64,000 nucleotides of DNA from Bradyrhizobium sp. Tv2a-2 (GTDB taxonomy: Bacteria > Pseudomonadota > Alphaproteobacteria > Rhizobiales > Xanthobacteraceae): assembly GCF_000472425.1 (NCBI RefSeq), contig NZ_AXAI01000001.1, positions 632,768-696,767 on the forward strand. Direction: 5' to 3'. Each line of letters starts with the position of its first letter. Position 1 is the stretch's first letter. A program made the translations under genes and the position numbers. The notes below the pieces were generated by a model. It was not told where the DNA came from. It was given only the letters and a program-made list of their open reading frames with translations, and ran no database searches. Below are positions 1 to 8,742 of the stretch, one piece after another.

Positions 1-1216
1 CGGGGAGTTCAAGCTCGAGCACGCGCCCCGGGTGACCGGTCCATCCCGGCAAGTTCTGCCACACGATAAGTTCGGCATCGGGGCCGGCAAGTGTGGTAAG
101 CCCGCGTGACTTGTCGATCGATTTGACGCTCATGTCGCCGGCAAGCCGCAGCACCATCCGCAGCACGATCGCTCGCGGATCGGGCGACCACGGGTGTTCA
201 GTCGCCGCCATCGCATAGGCCGGGCCATCGACGCGCACGGTGTCGCCAAGATTCCAGGGAAACGCCAGCGCCAGCGCCGGTGTTTTTCCGTCCGCGCCGG
301 CCACGCTGACCTGGTCCCAGAATGCGCTCAAGAATAATCTTGCAGCGAGCCTGGGATCGTCCCAGTCGCCGAGACGCGCGACATTGAATTCAGTCGCATA
401 GAACTTGATGTCGCGGTGCAGGCCCATCGCCTGCTTGATGCGATCGAAGCAGGTCTGCACGGAGAATTCACTGCCTTTGGTCATCGGGTACCAGCGGGCA
501 TTGTAGTAGGTGTGCAGATCGATGCCGTCGAGGCGGCCATCCTCGAGCAGGTCGGCGATCGCGGGCCCATAGCCACGCAACGTCGCGTCACGGTGCGAGT
601 TGCAGGTGGCGAAGCCGCCGGGCACGACCTTCAACGCGGCATCGACGCTGTGCACGCCGTCCGCGAGCCCCGCCAGCGCGTCGTGATAGGCCTCGCGCGG
701 AATGCTCTGTTGCACATCGGGCTCGTTGATCGCGGTGAAGATGGTTGCGCCCCAGCCGATGATCCCGTGCTCTTTTGCCCATTCACCATCCGGACGAAAA
801 CGCTTCGCCATTGCTTGTCCGGCGGCAAACCAGTCGTGATACGATCCGATCGGTTGCGGCGGATTGAGCGTCTGGTAGCTGCCTTCGTATTCCAGCAGGA
901 TGATTGGCGTGATCGCGTTCTCATGGGCTTGAAGCATTTCGGCATCGAAATCGTGCGGCGTCGGCTTGCGATCGAGCGTACGCCAGCCGTAGGAATCCAT
1001 CCGTCCCATGGTGACGCCGACCCCGTGCAACGCCGCATAGAGCTGCGCCAGCGCTGGCTGGCCCGCCAGATGCGTCACCAGATTGCCACCGCCGATGCGA
1101 TCCCGTAGCCGCTCGCCCGCCGCCGCGCCGCCGCGCGCCAAGGAGGCCACACCGAGGGCCAGCATTATGGTTAACGCGACTCGCTCGAACGTGCGCAAAT
1201 TGGAACGATTTTTCAA
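1..1216 (-). CDS. Secreted clan GH-A glycoside hydrolase, partial (C-terminus beyond left edge)
   Basis: The minus frame stays open from 1216 to the window edge, about 405 residues. It resembles a TIM-barrel glycosidase of clan GH-A (GH39/GH5-like): an Asn-Glu-Pro acid/base motif (AINEPD, near residue 165) and a later Thr-Glu-Phe-Asn motif (YATEFN, near 270) that would hold the nucleophile. I choose the TTG start at 1216 because AGGAG lies 7 nt upstream; it gives a signal peptide with Lys/Arg at the start, a hydrophobic core and an AAA-type end near residue 33. An ATG at 1165 is the alternative but would cut off the basic n-region. It sits beside the polysaccharide operon, so polymer trimming or turnover is a reasonable inference; the substrate is unknown. 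Confidence 0.75.
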   Translation of the reverse strand, partial: MKNRSNLRTFERVALTIMLALGVASLARGGAAAGERLRDRIGGGNLVTHLAGQPALAQLYAALHGVGVTMGRMDSYGWRTLDRKPTPHDFDAEMLQAHENAITPIILLEYEGSYQTLNPPQPIGSYHDWFAAGQAMAKRFRPDGEWAKEHGIIGWGATIFTAINEPDVQQSIPREAYHDALAGLADGVHSVDAALKVVPGGFATCNSHRDATLRGYGPAIADLLEDGRLDGIDLHTYYNARWYPMTKGSEFSVQTCFDRIKQAMGLHRDIKFYATEFNVARLGDWDDPRLAARLFLSAFWDQVSVAGADGKTPALALAFPWNLGDTVRVDGPAYAMAATEHPWSPDPRAIVLRMVLRLAGDMSVKSIDKSRGLTTLAGPDAELIVWQNLPGWTGHPGRVLELELP

Positions 1217-1241
1217 AGTTCGGCTCCTAGAAACCGATCCC

Positions 1242-2507
1242 ATGGACTTTCAGATCGTGCAGGTCGTGCAGGAGTTGAGCACCGCGGGCGGCGTCGAGAC
1301 CGTCGCCGCCGAGCTTGCACGCGTTTTTAGCCGCAACAACTTACCGAATGTAGTGCTGGCCAGCGCGGTCAGCAAAAGTTTCGAAGGCACCACGAGAATT
1401 GAGCGGATCGCGCCATGGCTGTCGCGGATTCCGACCCGCGGCCCGTTCAGACATCTCGGGCGCGCCATCGTCGTGCCGATCTTCACGCTGATCGCAACCT
1501 GGGCGATCAAGCGGCGCTATCCGAATGCCGTCGTGATCAGCCATGGCGACTCGCTGACAGGCGACGTGCTGGTCGTGCATGCGGTGAACGCGCAGAGCCT
1601 TGCGGAGAAGCGCAGCGCCGGCAGCTGGCGCTGGATGCTCAATCCGATGCACCTGTGGGTCAGCCTGCGCGACCGCTTCATGATCGGCGGCCTGCGCTAC
1701 CGCGCCTTCGTCGCCGTCTCCTCGCGCGTCACGGCGGAGCTGGAGCAGCTTTACGCCGTGCCGCCCTCGCGCATCCGCGTGATCTCCAACGGCATCGATC
1801 TCGCCCGCTTCAGCCGCAATGCAGAGAGCGGGACCACAATCCGGCGCGAGTTCGATATCCCCCCTGATGCAAAGCTCCTGCTGTTCGTCGGCCATGAATT
1901 CCAGCGCAAGGGCCTTGCCCACGCCATCGGCGCGCTGGAGCGGCTCGGCGACGACGCGCACCTCTTGGTGGTCGGCTCCGACAATCCCGCCCCCTATCGC
2001 AAGGTTGCGCCGGAGGTTCAGGACCGCGTGATCTTCACCGGCGCCCGCTCCGATCTCCCCGCGCTCTATTCCGCCGCCGACGCCTTCGTGCTGCCGACCG
2101 CGTACGAGACCTTTTCGCTGGTGTGCATGGAGGCGATGGCCTGCGGGCTGCCGGTCTTCGCCACCGCTGCCGGCGGCATCGAGGAATATCTCAAGGACGG
2201 CGTCAACGGCTTCCAGATCAGGATGGATGCCGAGGACATCGCAGGCAAGCTCGCCGCGGCCTTCGTCGATCCGGCGCTCATGAACCGCCTGCGCGAAGGC
2301 GCGCTGGCGACAGCCAGAAGCTACGGCTGGGATCGGATCGGCCAGCACTATATCGAGTTGCTGAAGCAGATCGACGCCGAGAAGCGCGGCATAGTCGCGC
2401 CGCCGCTGGTGCCGGCGGCGTCAGACGCAAGCCAGCCTGATTCCCCGTCATCCCGTTTGGTCCGTGATCTTGAGGCGCGAGCGAAGGATGAACTGCGCCC
2501 ACTGTGA
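1242..2507 (+). CDS. GT4-family glycosyltransferase
   Basis: A 421-residue GT-B-fold retaining glycosyltransferase. The N-terminal half carries the GGVET acceptor-side loop near residue 17; the C-terminal half has the EX7E nucleotide-sugar signature (YETFSLVCMEAMACGLP). It would move a sugar from a nucleotide donor to a growing lipid-linked glycan on the cytoplasmic face. The frame is open upstream to about 1083, but the ATG at 1242 matches the usual family start (DFQIVQVVQ). It leaves only 25 nt to the divergent hydrolase start. It is convergent with the adjacent GT4 gene. The last 25 or so residues are low-complexity and look encoded by palindromic repeat DNA rather than the GT fold. Confidence 0.85.
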   Translation: MDFQIVQVVQELSTAGGVETVAAELARVFSRNNLPNVVLASAVSKSFEGTTRIERIAPWLSRIPTRGPFRHLGRAIVVPIFTLIATWAIKRRYPNAVVISHGDSLTGDVLVVHAVNAQSLAEKRSAGSWRWMLNPMHLWVSLRDRFMIGGLRYRAFVAVSSRVTAELEQLYAVPPSRIRVISNGIDLARFSRNAESGTTIRREFDIPPDAKLLLFVGHEFQRKGLAHAIGALERLGDDAHLLVVGSDNPAPYRKVAPEVQDRVIFTGARSDLPALYSAADAFVLPTAYETFSLVCMEAMACGLPVFATAAGGIEEYLKDGVNGFQIRMDAEDIAGKLAAAFVDPALMNRLREGALATARSYGWDRIGQHYIELLKQIDAEKRGIVAPPLVPAASDASQPDSPSSRLVRDLEARAKDELRPL

Positions 2508-2519
2508 GCTCGCGCCTCA
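2471..2519. repeat. Inverted repeat across two convergent stop codons
   Basis: Perfect 12-bp arms (TGAGGCGCGAGC at 2471-2482 and its complement at 2508-2519) with a 25-nt loop span the 3' ends of both convergent glycosyltransferase genes. There is no T-tract, so it is not a classic intrinsic terminator. It resembles REP-like palindromes that I recall from Bradyrhizobium genomes. Confidence 0.55.
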
Positions 2520-3668
2520 GGCTGACAGCGAGAGCTTGGCATCCGCGGCAGCCTTGCACGCGGTCAATAGCGCGGTGGCGACGGCTTCATATGTGAAGCG
2601 CGCCCGCACGTTCTCTCGCGCCGCAAGTCCCTTGGCGCGAATGAGGGCCGCATTGCCGGCGATCTTGTCCAGGAGCTCCCGCAGAGCCTTCGCGTCACGC
2701 TCCGGCACGATCCAGCCACCGTCGCCGACGACATCAGGGATGGCGCCGCAACTCGAGCCGATCACCGGCACGCCGCAGGCCTGCGCCTCGATGATGACCC
2801 GGCCGAACTGCTCGCGCACGGCGTTGGTGGTCCGCGTCAGCAGCACCAGCGCATCGCAGCGGCGAATGAAATCAGCAACGTCGGCCGGTTGACCCCAGCC
2901 TCGGAACGTCACGCGCTCGCCGAGACCCAGCGCCGCGGCACGCTCGCGCAGTTTCGCCTCGTAAGGCCCCTCGCCCATGATGGCCAGACTGACCGGCGCG
3001 CCGCTCAACGCCATCGCGTCGAGCGCCTCGTCCAATCCCTTCTCCTCGATCAGCCGGCCGACATAACCGATCCTGAGCGCATTGCTGCAGAATGCGGCCG
3101 GGCTCGAACCCGACGTAAAGGTCTCGATATCGACGCCATAGCCGATCGGCGTCACCGGCCCGGCGTAGCCGCGCGCGCGCACGACCATGGTGGCATCCGG
3201 GCTGCGGGAGAGCACGTGGTCGGTACGCCCGAGCACATATTTGCGAATGGCCTCGAACGGCGGCGGCAGGCGCTTTAAGATGTTCTGGTCGACCTCCAGC
3301 ACCAGCCCGGCACGGCCCCTGAACAGCTCTGCCTGCAGCGCGACAATGCTCCACGGCTCCTCCCAGAGATGGATCACGTCGGGATCGATCCTGCGCAAGA
3401 GCCGGCGCAGGGCCGGATAGAAGTGCAGGTACCAGTTCATCGGCCCGGCCTGCGGCAGCAGGATCGGCAGTACATGGACCGAGAACTCGGTTTCGTCAGG
3501 CGGCGCAGCGACAATGGTGCGGCCGAATTCCTTCCAGATCGCCGGCAGCACCAGGTGCAGTTCGACGTCGCGTTTGGCGGCGAGAAAGGGATAGCGCAAC
3601 CGTCCGGCTTCGCTGCTCACCGCCGGATGGGCGATGGAGACGATTCGCAATGGCCTGATATCAGACAC
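2517..3668 (-). CDS. GT4-family glycosyltransferase, last gene of the polysaccharide operon
   Basis: A 383-residue GT-B glycosyltransferase. The EX7E motif appears as EQFGRVIIEAQACGVP near residue 285, and a donor-side GYVGRL strand lies mid-protein. The start is GTG at 3668, overlapping the deacetylase stop by 8 nt, which suggests translational coupling. Likely role is adding one sugar of the polysaccharide repeat unit; donor and linkage cannot be read from sequence. Seventh and last gene of the minus-strand operon that starts near 12185. Confidence 0.85.
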   Translation of the reverse strand: MSDIRPLRIVSIAHPAVSSEAGRLRYPFLAAKRDVELHLVLPAIWKEFGRTIVAAPPDETEFSVHVLPILLPQAGPMNWYLHFYPALRRLLRRIDPDVIHLWEEPWSIVALQAELFRGRAGLVLEVDQNILKRLPPPFEAIRKYVLGRTDHVLSRSPDATMVVRARGYAGPVTPIGYGVDIETFTSGSSPAAFCSNALRIGYVGRLIEEKGLDEALDAMALSGAPVSLAIMGEGPYEAKLRERAAALGLGERVTFRGWGQPADVADFIRRCDALVLLTRTTNAVREQFGRVIIEAQACGVPVIGSSCGAIPDVVGDGGWIVPERDAKALRELLDKIAGNAALIRAKGLAARENVRARFTYEAVATALLTACKAAADAKLSLSA

Positions 3669-4671
3669 GCCCGGCGATCCGCGCAGCGGTTCCGGTGAAG
3701 CCTGTCAGGTGCATCTCCATCGCACCCAGGCTGCGATGACTGCCATTGATGGTGTTGCGCGGCAGGCTGAAGCGGTCGTGGCCGCCGCGCAGCAGCCCCT
3801 TTCGGGTGGTGGCTGCGCTCAGGAAACCGGCCCGCCGCGCGAGCGCAAAGTCGCGCGGTCCGCAATCGGCGGAACGGCCATAGGGAAAGGCAAAATGCTG
3901 CACATTGATGCCGAGCCGCTCGTTCAGCCGCGTGCGCGATCCCTCGATCTCGGCGAGCGCAGCCTCCGGCGCGAGCGAGGAGATGCGCGCATGATTGATG
4001 GTGTGGGCGCCGATCTCGATCAGCGGATCCTTGGCCAGTGCTTCCAACATCTCCCAGGAGATGGCGTGCTTCCAGTGCATGGCGTCCATATCGATGCCGT
4101 TCGCCGCGCAGAACGCAGCATGGTGGCGCGCCGCGTCGGGCCCGTCCCAGCGGGAGGCGATGCGCTGGTAGGCTTTGCGCCGCTCCTCGGCCTTCGAGAG
4201 CTTGACGATCTGACCGTCGACCATCACCGAATCGCGCTTGAGCAAGGCGTCTTCCAGACCGGCCGACCACAGCGGCAGGGTCCCGTCGGGGATGCCCGTG
4301 GTGACGAACAGCGTCAACGGCACGTTATGGCGGCGGAACACCGGCGCCACCACCTCGAAACTGTCGCGGTAGCAATCGTCGATGGAGAAATTCACGTAGC
4401 GGCTGTCATTGTCGGCGCCGCCCGAGCGCCGCAGCGCCTCGCCGACGGTCACGACGTCCCAGCCCCCGGCGTTGAGATAAGCGAGGAACCGGTCGAGAAA
4501 CGCGATGTCGACATAGAAATCGCGGTTCGGAAGCTTGTCCCACTCGGCCGTTGGCGCTGCGCGGTGGAACGTGAACAGGCAGCCGCGCGGTCCGAGCATC
4601 CGGTCCGCGGCCTTTGCGAGCGGCAGCGTCAGGACATTTGCTGCAAGCATCGCTGCTGACGAGCCGATCAT
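3661..4671 (-). CDS. Polysaccharide deacetylase (NodB-like, CE4)
   Basis: A 336-residue protein of the polysaccharide-deacetylase family. The metal-binding motif 1 is modified to FSIDDCY (Asp98-Asp99), and motif 2 is GAHTINH near residue 225 with the two His ligands. The family removes N- or O-acetyl groups from glycans using a divalent metal; the target here is probably the polymer made by this operon. No convincing cleavable signal is seen, although the first 20 residues are mildly hydrophobic. Its ATG overlaps the flippase stop by 4 nt (ATGA) and its own stop overlaps the next GT gene by 8 nt. Confidence 0.85.
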   Translation of the reverse strand: MIGSSAAMLAANVLTLPLAKAADRMLGPRGCLFTFHRAAPTAEWDKLPNRDFYVDIAFLDRFLAYLNAGGWDVVTVGEALRRSGGADNDSRYVNFSIDDCYRDSFEVVAPVFRRHNVPLTLFVTTGIPDGTLPLWSAGLEDALLKRDSVMVDGQIVKLSKAEERRKAYQRIASRWDGPDAARHHAAFCAANGIDMDAMHWKHAISWEMLEALAKDPLIEIGAHTINHARISSLAPEAALAEIEGSRTRLNERLGINVQHFAFPYGRSADCGPRDFALARRAGFLSAATTRKGLLRGGHDRFSLPRNTINGSHRSLGAMEMHLTGFTGTAARIAGRV

Positions 4672-6188
4672 CCGAGCTCTCCCTTCACGCGAAAGGTCCT
4701 GCGCAGACGGCTGAGCGCTGACAGCGCGGCTGTCGGAATCAATAGACCAATCGCAACCGCAAGGCAGAAGAGACAGGCGAGTCCGCCGACAAAAAGCCGC
4801 GGCAACAGCTCAGCGACAGCACCCTCGATCAAGAGCCCCAGTACCGCCATCAGGAGCGCCGGCAGGGCGGCGAGCGCGATCAGGCTCAGGATCTTGCGCC
4901 GCTCGGGGAGCGCCAGCGCCACCCCCATCAGCAGCACGAGGCTGCGACTGGTTTCGCCGAGGCCCAGCAGCAACATGCCCTGATCGGGCGCGGGATGCAG
5001 CGCCGTGGTCAGCACATTGAAGGCCATATTGACGAAATAGCTCGCCATCAGAATCAGGGCAGCGACACCGTTGCGTCCGGAGCCGTTGAGCAGTCGGATC
5101 AGGATCCAGCCAAGCGTCGCGGCCCAGACGCCGAAGGCGATGCCACGCAGCGCATGCGAGGTCAGAACCAGCGCCTCGTCGCCGAAGGCACCGCGGAAAT
5201 ACACCAGGCGGACAATGTCGGTCGCGAACACCAGGAGAAATGCCGACGCCGGCAGGGTCAGCGCCAGCAGCGGCCGCAACAGCTGCTCGACCTGGGCGTG
5301 AATGTTCTTCGGTGCGTGATTGGACAGCACGGCCATGCCGACAGGCTGACTGATCAGGAGCAGCGCGCTCTCGGTGAGCGAGCGGGCATAATCCAGCGAA
5401 GCGACAGCACCAGTCGTGAGCCTGGAGGCCGTCAGGCGCTCGACCCAGACATTGGCCTGCTCGGCAAGCGGAACGCCCAGCAGGACGCGCAGGCGGCGGA
5501 AGAAATCTCTGCCGGTCGCGACGACCAGGCGCAGCGTGAGACCGCTGAACGAGATCACGCCGCGCCGCCACAGGCTGAACAGGCCCCAGACCGCGAGCGC
5601 GTTGAAGGCAAGCGTGAAGCAACAGGCGAGCGCGTAGGCGTCGCCGGTCACGACCAAAAGCCCGATCCCGGCGAGCACCGCGACGTTCAGCACACTGGCG
5701 CGGATATTGGTCAGGCGGGTGCGGCCGATCGCGATCTCGCCGGCGGCCAGCACGTTGAGGATGGCGGACGCCGGCATGCCGAGCGACATCATCCGCACGA
5801 AATGCAAGGTGAGTTCGCGCCCCTGTTCGGTGAATCCGCCGACCATGGCGTCGACCCACCATTGGCCCATGAGCTGAATGATCACCATGACGCCGGCGGC
5901 GACGACCCCGATCACGACGGTCAGCGCGCCCAGGCTCTGCGGCCCTGCGTCCCGGTCCATCGCCTCCCGATGCATCGGGATCATGATCGCGGGCACGCTT
6001 TCGTTCTGCAGGAAGGCAAGCGGGATCAGGACGGCCGCCAGCGCAGCGCGGAAACCGTCGGCGACCAGCGAGGCGCCGAGCACATGCGCCATCATCACCT
6101 CGCGCGCAAAGCCCAGCATCTTGCTGGCCAGCGCGCCCGAGATCAGAATGGCGCTGAAACGCCGCATCGAGGGATGGCGCGCCGTCAT
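4668..6188 (-). CDS. MurJ/MviN-type lipid-linked oligosaccharide flippase (Wzx role)
   Basis: A 506-residue polytopic inner-membrane protein of the MOP exporter superfamily, with roughly 13-14 hydrophobic segments and the N-terminal pattern ISGALASKMLGFARE typical of MurJ-like flippases. In a polysaccharide operon it most likely plays the Wzx part, moving undecaprenyl-PP-linked repeat units to the periplasmic face. Whether it instead transports lipid II cannot be settled from sequence; the operon context argues for polysaccharide. It overlaps both neighbours by 4 nt. Confidence 0.82.
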   Translation of the reverse strand: MTARHPSMRRFSAILISGALASKMLGFAREVMMAHVLGASLVADGFRAALAAVLIPLAFLQNESVPAIMIPMHREAMDRDAGPQSLGALTVVIGVVAAGVMVIIQLMGQWWVDAMVGGFTEQGRELTLHFVRMMSLGMPASAILNVLAAGEIAIGRTRLTNIRASVLNVAVLAGIGLLVVTGDAYALACCFTLAFNALAVWGLFSLWRRGVISFSGLTLRLVVATGRDFFRRLRVLLGVPLAEQANVWVERLTASRLTTGAVASLDYARSLTESALLLISQPVGMAVLSNHAPKNIHAQVEQLLRPLLALTLPASAFLLVFATDIVRLVYFRGAFGDEALVLTSHALRGIAFGVWAATLGWILIRLLNGSGRNGVAALILMASYFVNMAFNVLTTALHPAPDQGMLLLGLGETSRSLVLLMGVALALPERRKILSLIALAALPALLMAVLGLLIEGAVAELLPRLFVGGLACLFCLAVAIGLLIPTAALSALSRLRRTFRVKGELG

Positions 6189-7591
6189 GCCGTAACCCTC
6201 AGATCGAGCTTCGGCGTCAGCAGCGCGGCAAAGGTCCAGAACAGGAATCCGCTCTCGCCCGAAGTGATGCTGGCAAGCGGCATTTGCGAGAGCGCGCCGA
6301 GTGCCAGCGCGCCGATCACGACCGCTTCAGGCGCCGGATCGGTCCAGGCCACCGCGAGCGCATTGCCGATCGCCCAGAACAGCGCGGCGAGGCAGAAGCC
6401 GCCGACCACGATCCCCATCGACAGCCAGCAGGCGATGATCATGCCGTCGATCGGCATGGTCCCGGCCGCGCCGACGTCGGTGATGGTGAAGCCGCTGCCG
6501 AACAGCGAGCTGTCAGGCAGGCTCCACAGCGTGACGAATTCCTCCAGCCGCTCCTGTGCGCTGCCGTCCTGGGTACCTTCGCTCAACGTGGACAGGCGGT
6601 CGGCGACGATGTCACCGAACGGCGTGAAGAGAACGGCAAGCAGCACCGCGACGCCGATGCCGGCCAGGATCATGCCGGCACGACGCCGCGTTCCCGCGAA
6701 GAACAGGCAGAACAGGATGCTGACGGCGAGCGATATCCACGCCGTGCGGTACAACGAGAGCAGAAGCCCGAGTGCGGCGGGAATGGCGAGCAGCGCCGGC
6801 CACGGCCGTTTCGAGAAACCGATGAGGAAGAGCCCGGTTGCAGTGAATGTCGCAAAGCTCGCCGGTGCGTTCATGGTGCCGAACACGCGAATGCCGTAGG
6901 GCACGGGCTGGCCGATCGAGGGGATCGGCGCGAGCTGCATCCAGTAAATGTCCCAGCTCAAGGGATCGACATATTGGTAGATGGCATAAATGCCGACCAC
7001 CGGGAGGAGGAAGGCAAAGGCCGAGGTAGCCGCCTTGATCAGCTCCTCGCGCTCGGCGCTCACCATCAGGAGCCCGGCGTAGAGCAGCGGCGCCAACCAT
7101 TTCAGCGTGCCGGAGGCTGCATTGGTCCAGTCGCCCTGCGCCATCGAGAGTATTCCGGCATAGACGACGCTGGCTGCGACGATGCCGAGCGGCCACATCG
7201 CATATTCGGGGACGCGATAGGTCTCGAGCTGGCGCGGCAGGTGAATCACCGGCACCAGAATCGCGAGCAGCGGCCCGATCAGCATCAGGCCGAGCTGGTC
7301 ATAGCCGACCTGGAGATCGACGACGCGGCGCACGAAGGGCGCGAAGGTGAAGAGAATGAGCGCTGCTTGGAGATGCGTCGCGGGGCTCTGACGCCAGGCA
7401 AACCAGCCGACAAAGCCACATGCCAGCACGAAGACGGGCCGCGACAGGCCGCCGAGCGAGGCGCCGGCCACGGCCATGCCGATCACGAGCAACGCCGCGA
7501 CCAGCCAGCCGGGCACGGCCGAGAGGCCAAGTCCTGGCGTTGTGGGTCCTGGCGTTGTGGGCCCTGGCGTCGTGGCGGCGCGAGCACTCAT
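6185..7591 (-). CDS. O-antigen ligase/polymerase-like membrane protein (Wzy/WaaL superfamily)
   Basis: A 468-residue protein with about 12 predicted membrane segments and a large periplasmic loop in the middle, the architecture of Wzy polymerases and WaaL ligases. Between a flippase and a Wzc-like co-polymerase, the polymerase role is likelier. The N-terminus carries three tandem TTPGP-type repeats, encoded by a 15-bp DNA repeat (7531-7575), before the first membrane segment. Start ATG at 7591 overlaps the upstream GT stop by 4 nt. Family is clear; substrate is not. Confidence 0.78.
   Translation of the reverse strand: MSARAATTPGPTTPGPTTPGLGLSAVPGWLVAALLVIGMAVAGASLGGLSRPVFVLACGFVGWFAWRQSPATHLQAALILFTFAPFVRRVVDLQVGYDQLGLMLIGPLLAILVPVIHLPRQLETYRVPEYAMWPLGIVAASVVYAGILSMAQGDWTNAASGTLKWLAPLLYAGLLMVSAEREELIKAATSAFAFLLPVVGIYAIYQYVDPLSWDIYWMQLAPIPSIGQPVPYGIRVFGTMNAPASFATFTATGLFLIGFSKRPWPALLAIPAALGLLLSLYRTAWISLAVSILFCLFFAGTRRRAGMILAGIGVAVLLAVLFTPFGDIVADRLSTLSEGTQDGSAQERLEEFVTLWSLPDSSLFGSGFTITDVGAAGTMPIDGMIIACWLSMGIVVGGFCLAALFWAIGNALAVAWTDPAPEAVVIGALALGALSQMPLASITSGESGFLFWTFAALLTPKLDLRVTA
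7531..7575. repeat. 15-bp tandem repeat, three units, inside a coding region
   Basis: Units at 7531-7545 and 7546-7560 are identical; 7561-7575 differs at two bases. Because the unit is a multiple of three, copy-number change would lengthen or shorten the N-terminal TTPGP tract of the polymerase-like protein without shifting the frame. Confidence 0.85.
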
Positions 7592-8742
7592 GCCGCGGCT
7601 CCCGCCTGCAGCTTGCGGATCACAAGGCCGATCGCCTCGAGCATCTGCGTCACGCTGTACCGGGCTTTCGCGCGCAGCGAGGCATAGGCGAGCTGGCCGT
7701 CGAGCGACTCGGGCCTGGAAAGCACGGATGCGATCGCGTGGGCCAGTGCCTTGGCATCATTGGGCGGCACCAGCGTTCCTGCCCTGCCGCCTTCGAGAAT
7801 GTCAGGCGCAGCGCCCGCGTTGGTTGCGATCACGGGTACACCTGCGAGCATCGCTTCCACAAGCGTGCGCCCGAACGGCTCGGGGTCGATCGAGGGATGC
7901 ACCATCACGTCGACCGCCTTCATCAGCTTCGGCACGTCGCCGCGATGGCCAAGAAAGCGCACGCGGTCGGCAAGCCCACGCGCGAGCACCATCTGCTTCA
8001 GCTCCGCGGCATAGGCCTGCTCGCCGAACAGCGCATCGCCGACCACAATGCAGCCGACCTCAGGTAATCCGGTGAGCGCTTCGAGCAGCACGTGCTGCCC
8101 CTTCCAGGCGGCGAGACGGCTGAACACACCAACCAGCGGCCCTTGCGGCAGGCCGAGGCTCTGCCTGAGCTCGGCTGCCGTGCGCGGCTCCGGCGGCAAG
8201 GCCAGGCCGTTGGGCACGATCTCGATCAGCCCGCGCTTACCGCCGGCCGCGATGAAGGCGCTGGCTGCGGCCTGCGAGGGCACGATCACCTTGGTCGCGC
8301 GCGCATTCGCGAGCATCACCTGCATGCGCCGCTGCATGGCGCCGAAATGCTCGGGGGAAATGATATCGTGCAGATGCCAGATCAGCGGGCGGCGCGCAAA
8401 GACACTGGCGATCGCCGCGAGCACGAAGGCTTTCTGCGAATTGGCATAGACCACGTCATGCGACCGCGAGGCCAATGCGATTTCCTCCACGATCGCGGCG
8501 AGGCGGCCCACGAGTGGCGCCGCTGCGAGCCATTTGCTGTCGCGGCGGAACTGCGACAGGCCGCTGCCCCATTTGGAGATGATGAGCTTGAGCTTGCGCT
8601 CAACCAACGCCTTCGCAAGCGGCCCATCTTCGAACAGGAAGGCGGACGAGTTCTCGCGGCCCGCGACGACGTCAAGCAGGATCAGCTCGGCGCCGCCGAT
8701 CTGGCCGGTGTGATCGACGAACAGGACACGTTCGCTGCCCAT
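7588..8742 (-). CDS. GT4-family glycosyltransferase
   Basis: A 384-residue GT-B glycosyltransferase with the N-terminal GQIGGAEL acceptor loop and the EX7E motif EPFGRTLVEAMLAGVP. Start ATG at 8742 forms TGATG with the co-polymerase stop; a GTG one codon earlier is possible. Predicted cytoplasmic, acting on the lipid-linked repeat unit. Part of the same overlapping gene chain as its neighbours. Confidence 0.87.
   Translation of the reverse strand: MGSERVLFVDHTGQIGGAELILLDVVAGRENSSAFLFEDGPLAKALVERKLKLIISKWGSGLSQFRRDSKWLAAAPLVGRLAAIVEEIALASRSHDVVYANSQKAFVLAAIASVFARRPLIWHLHDIISPEHFGAMQRRMQVMLANARATKVIVPSQAAASAFIAAGGKRGLIEIVPNGLALPPEPRTAAELRQSLGLPQGPLVGVFSRLAAWKGQHVLLEALTGLPEVGCIVVGDALFGEQAYAAELKQMVLARGLADRVRFLGHRGDVPKLMKAVDVMVHPSIDPEPFGRTLVEAMLAGVPVIATNAGAAPDILEGGRAGTLVPPNDAKALAHAIASVLSRPESLDGQLAYASLRAKARYSVTQMLEAIGLVIRKLQAGAAA

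Noticed and set aside
4995..6899. Long plus-strand frame opposite the flippase and polymerase genes
   Set aside because: Composition (Gln/Arg/Asp-rich) is that of an antisense frame, and both minus-strand genes are well-supported membrane proteins.
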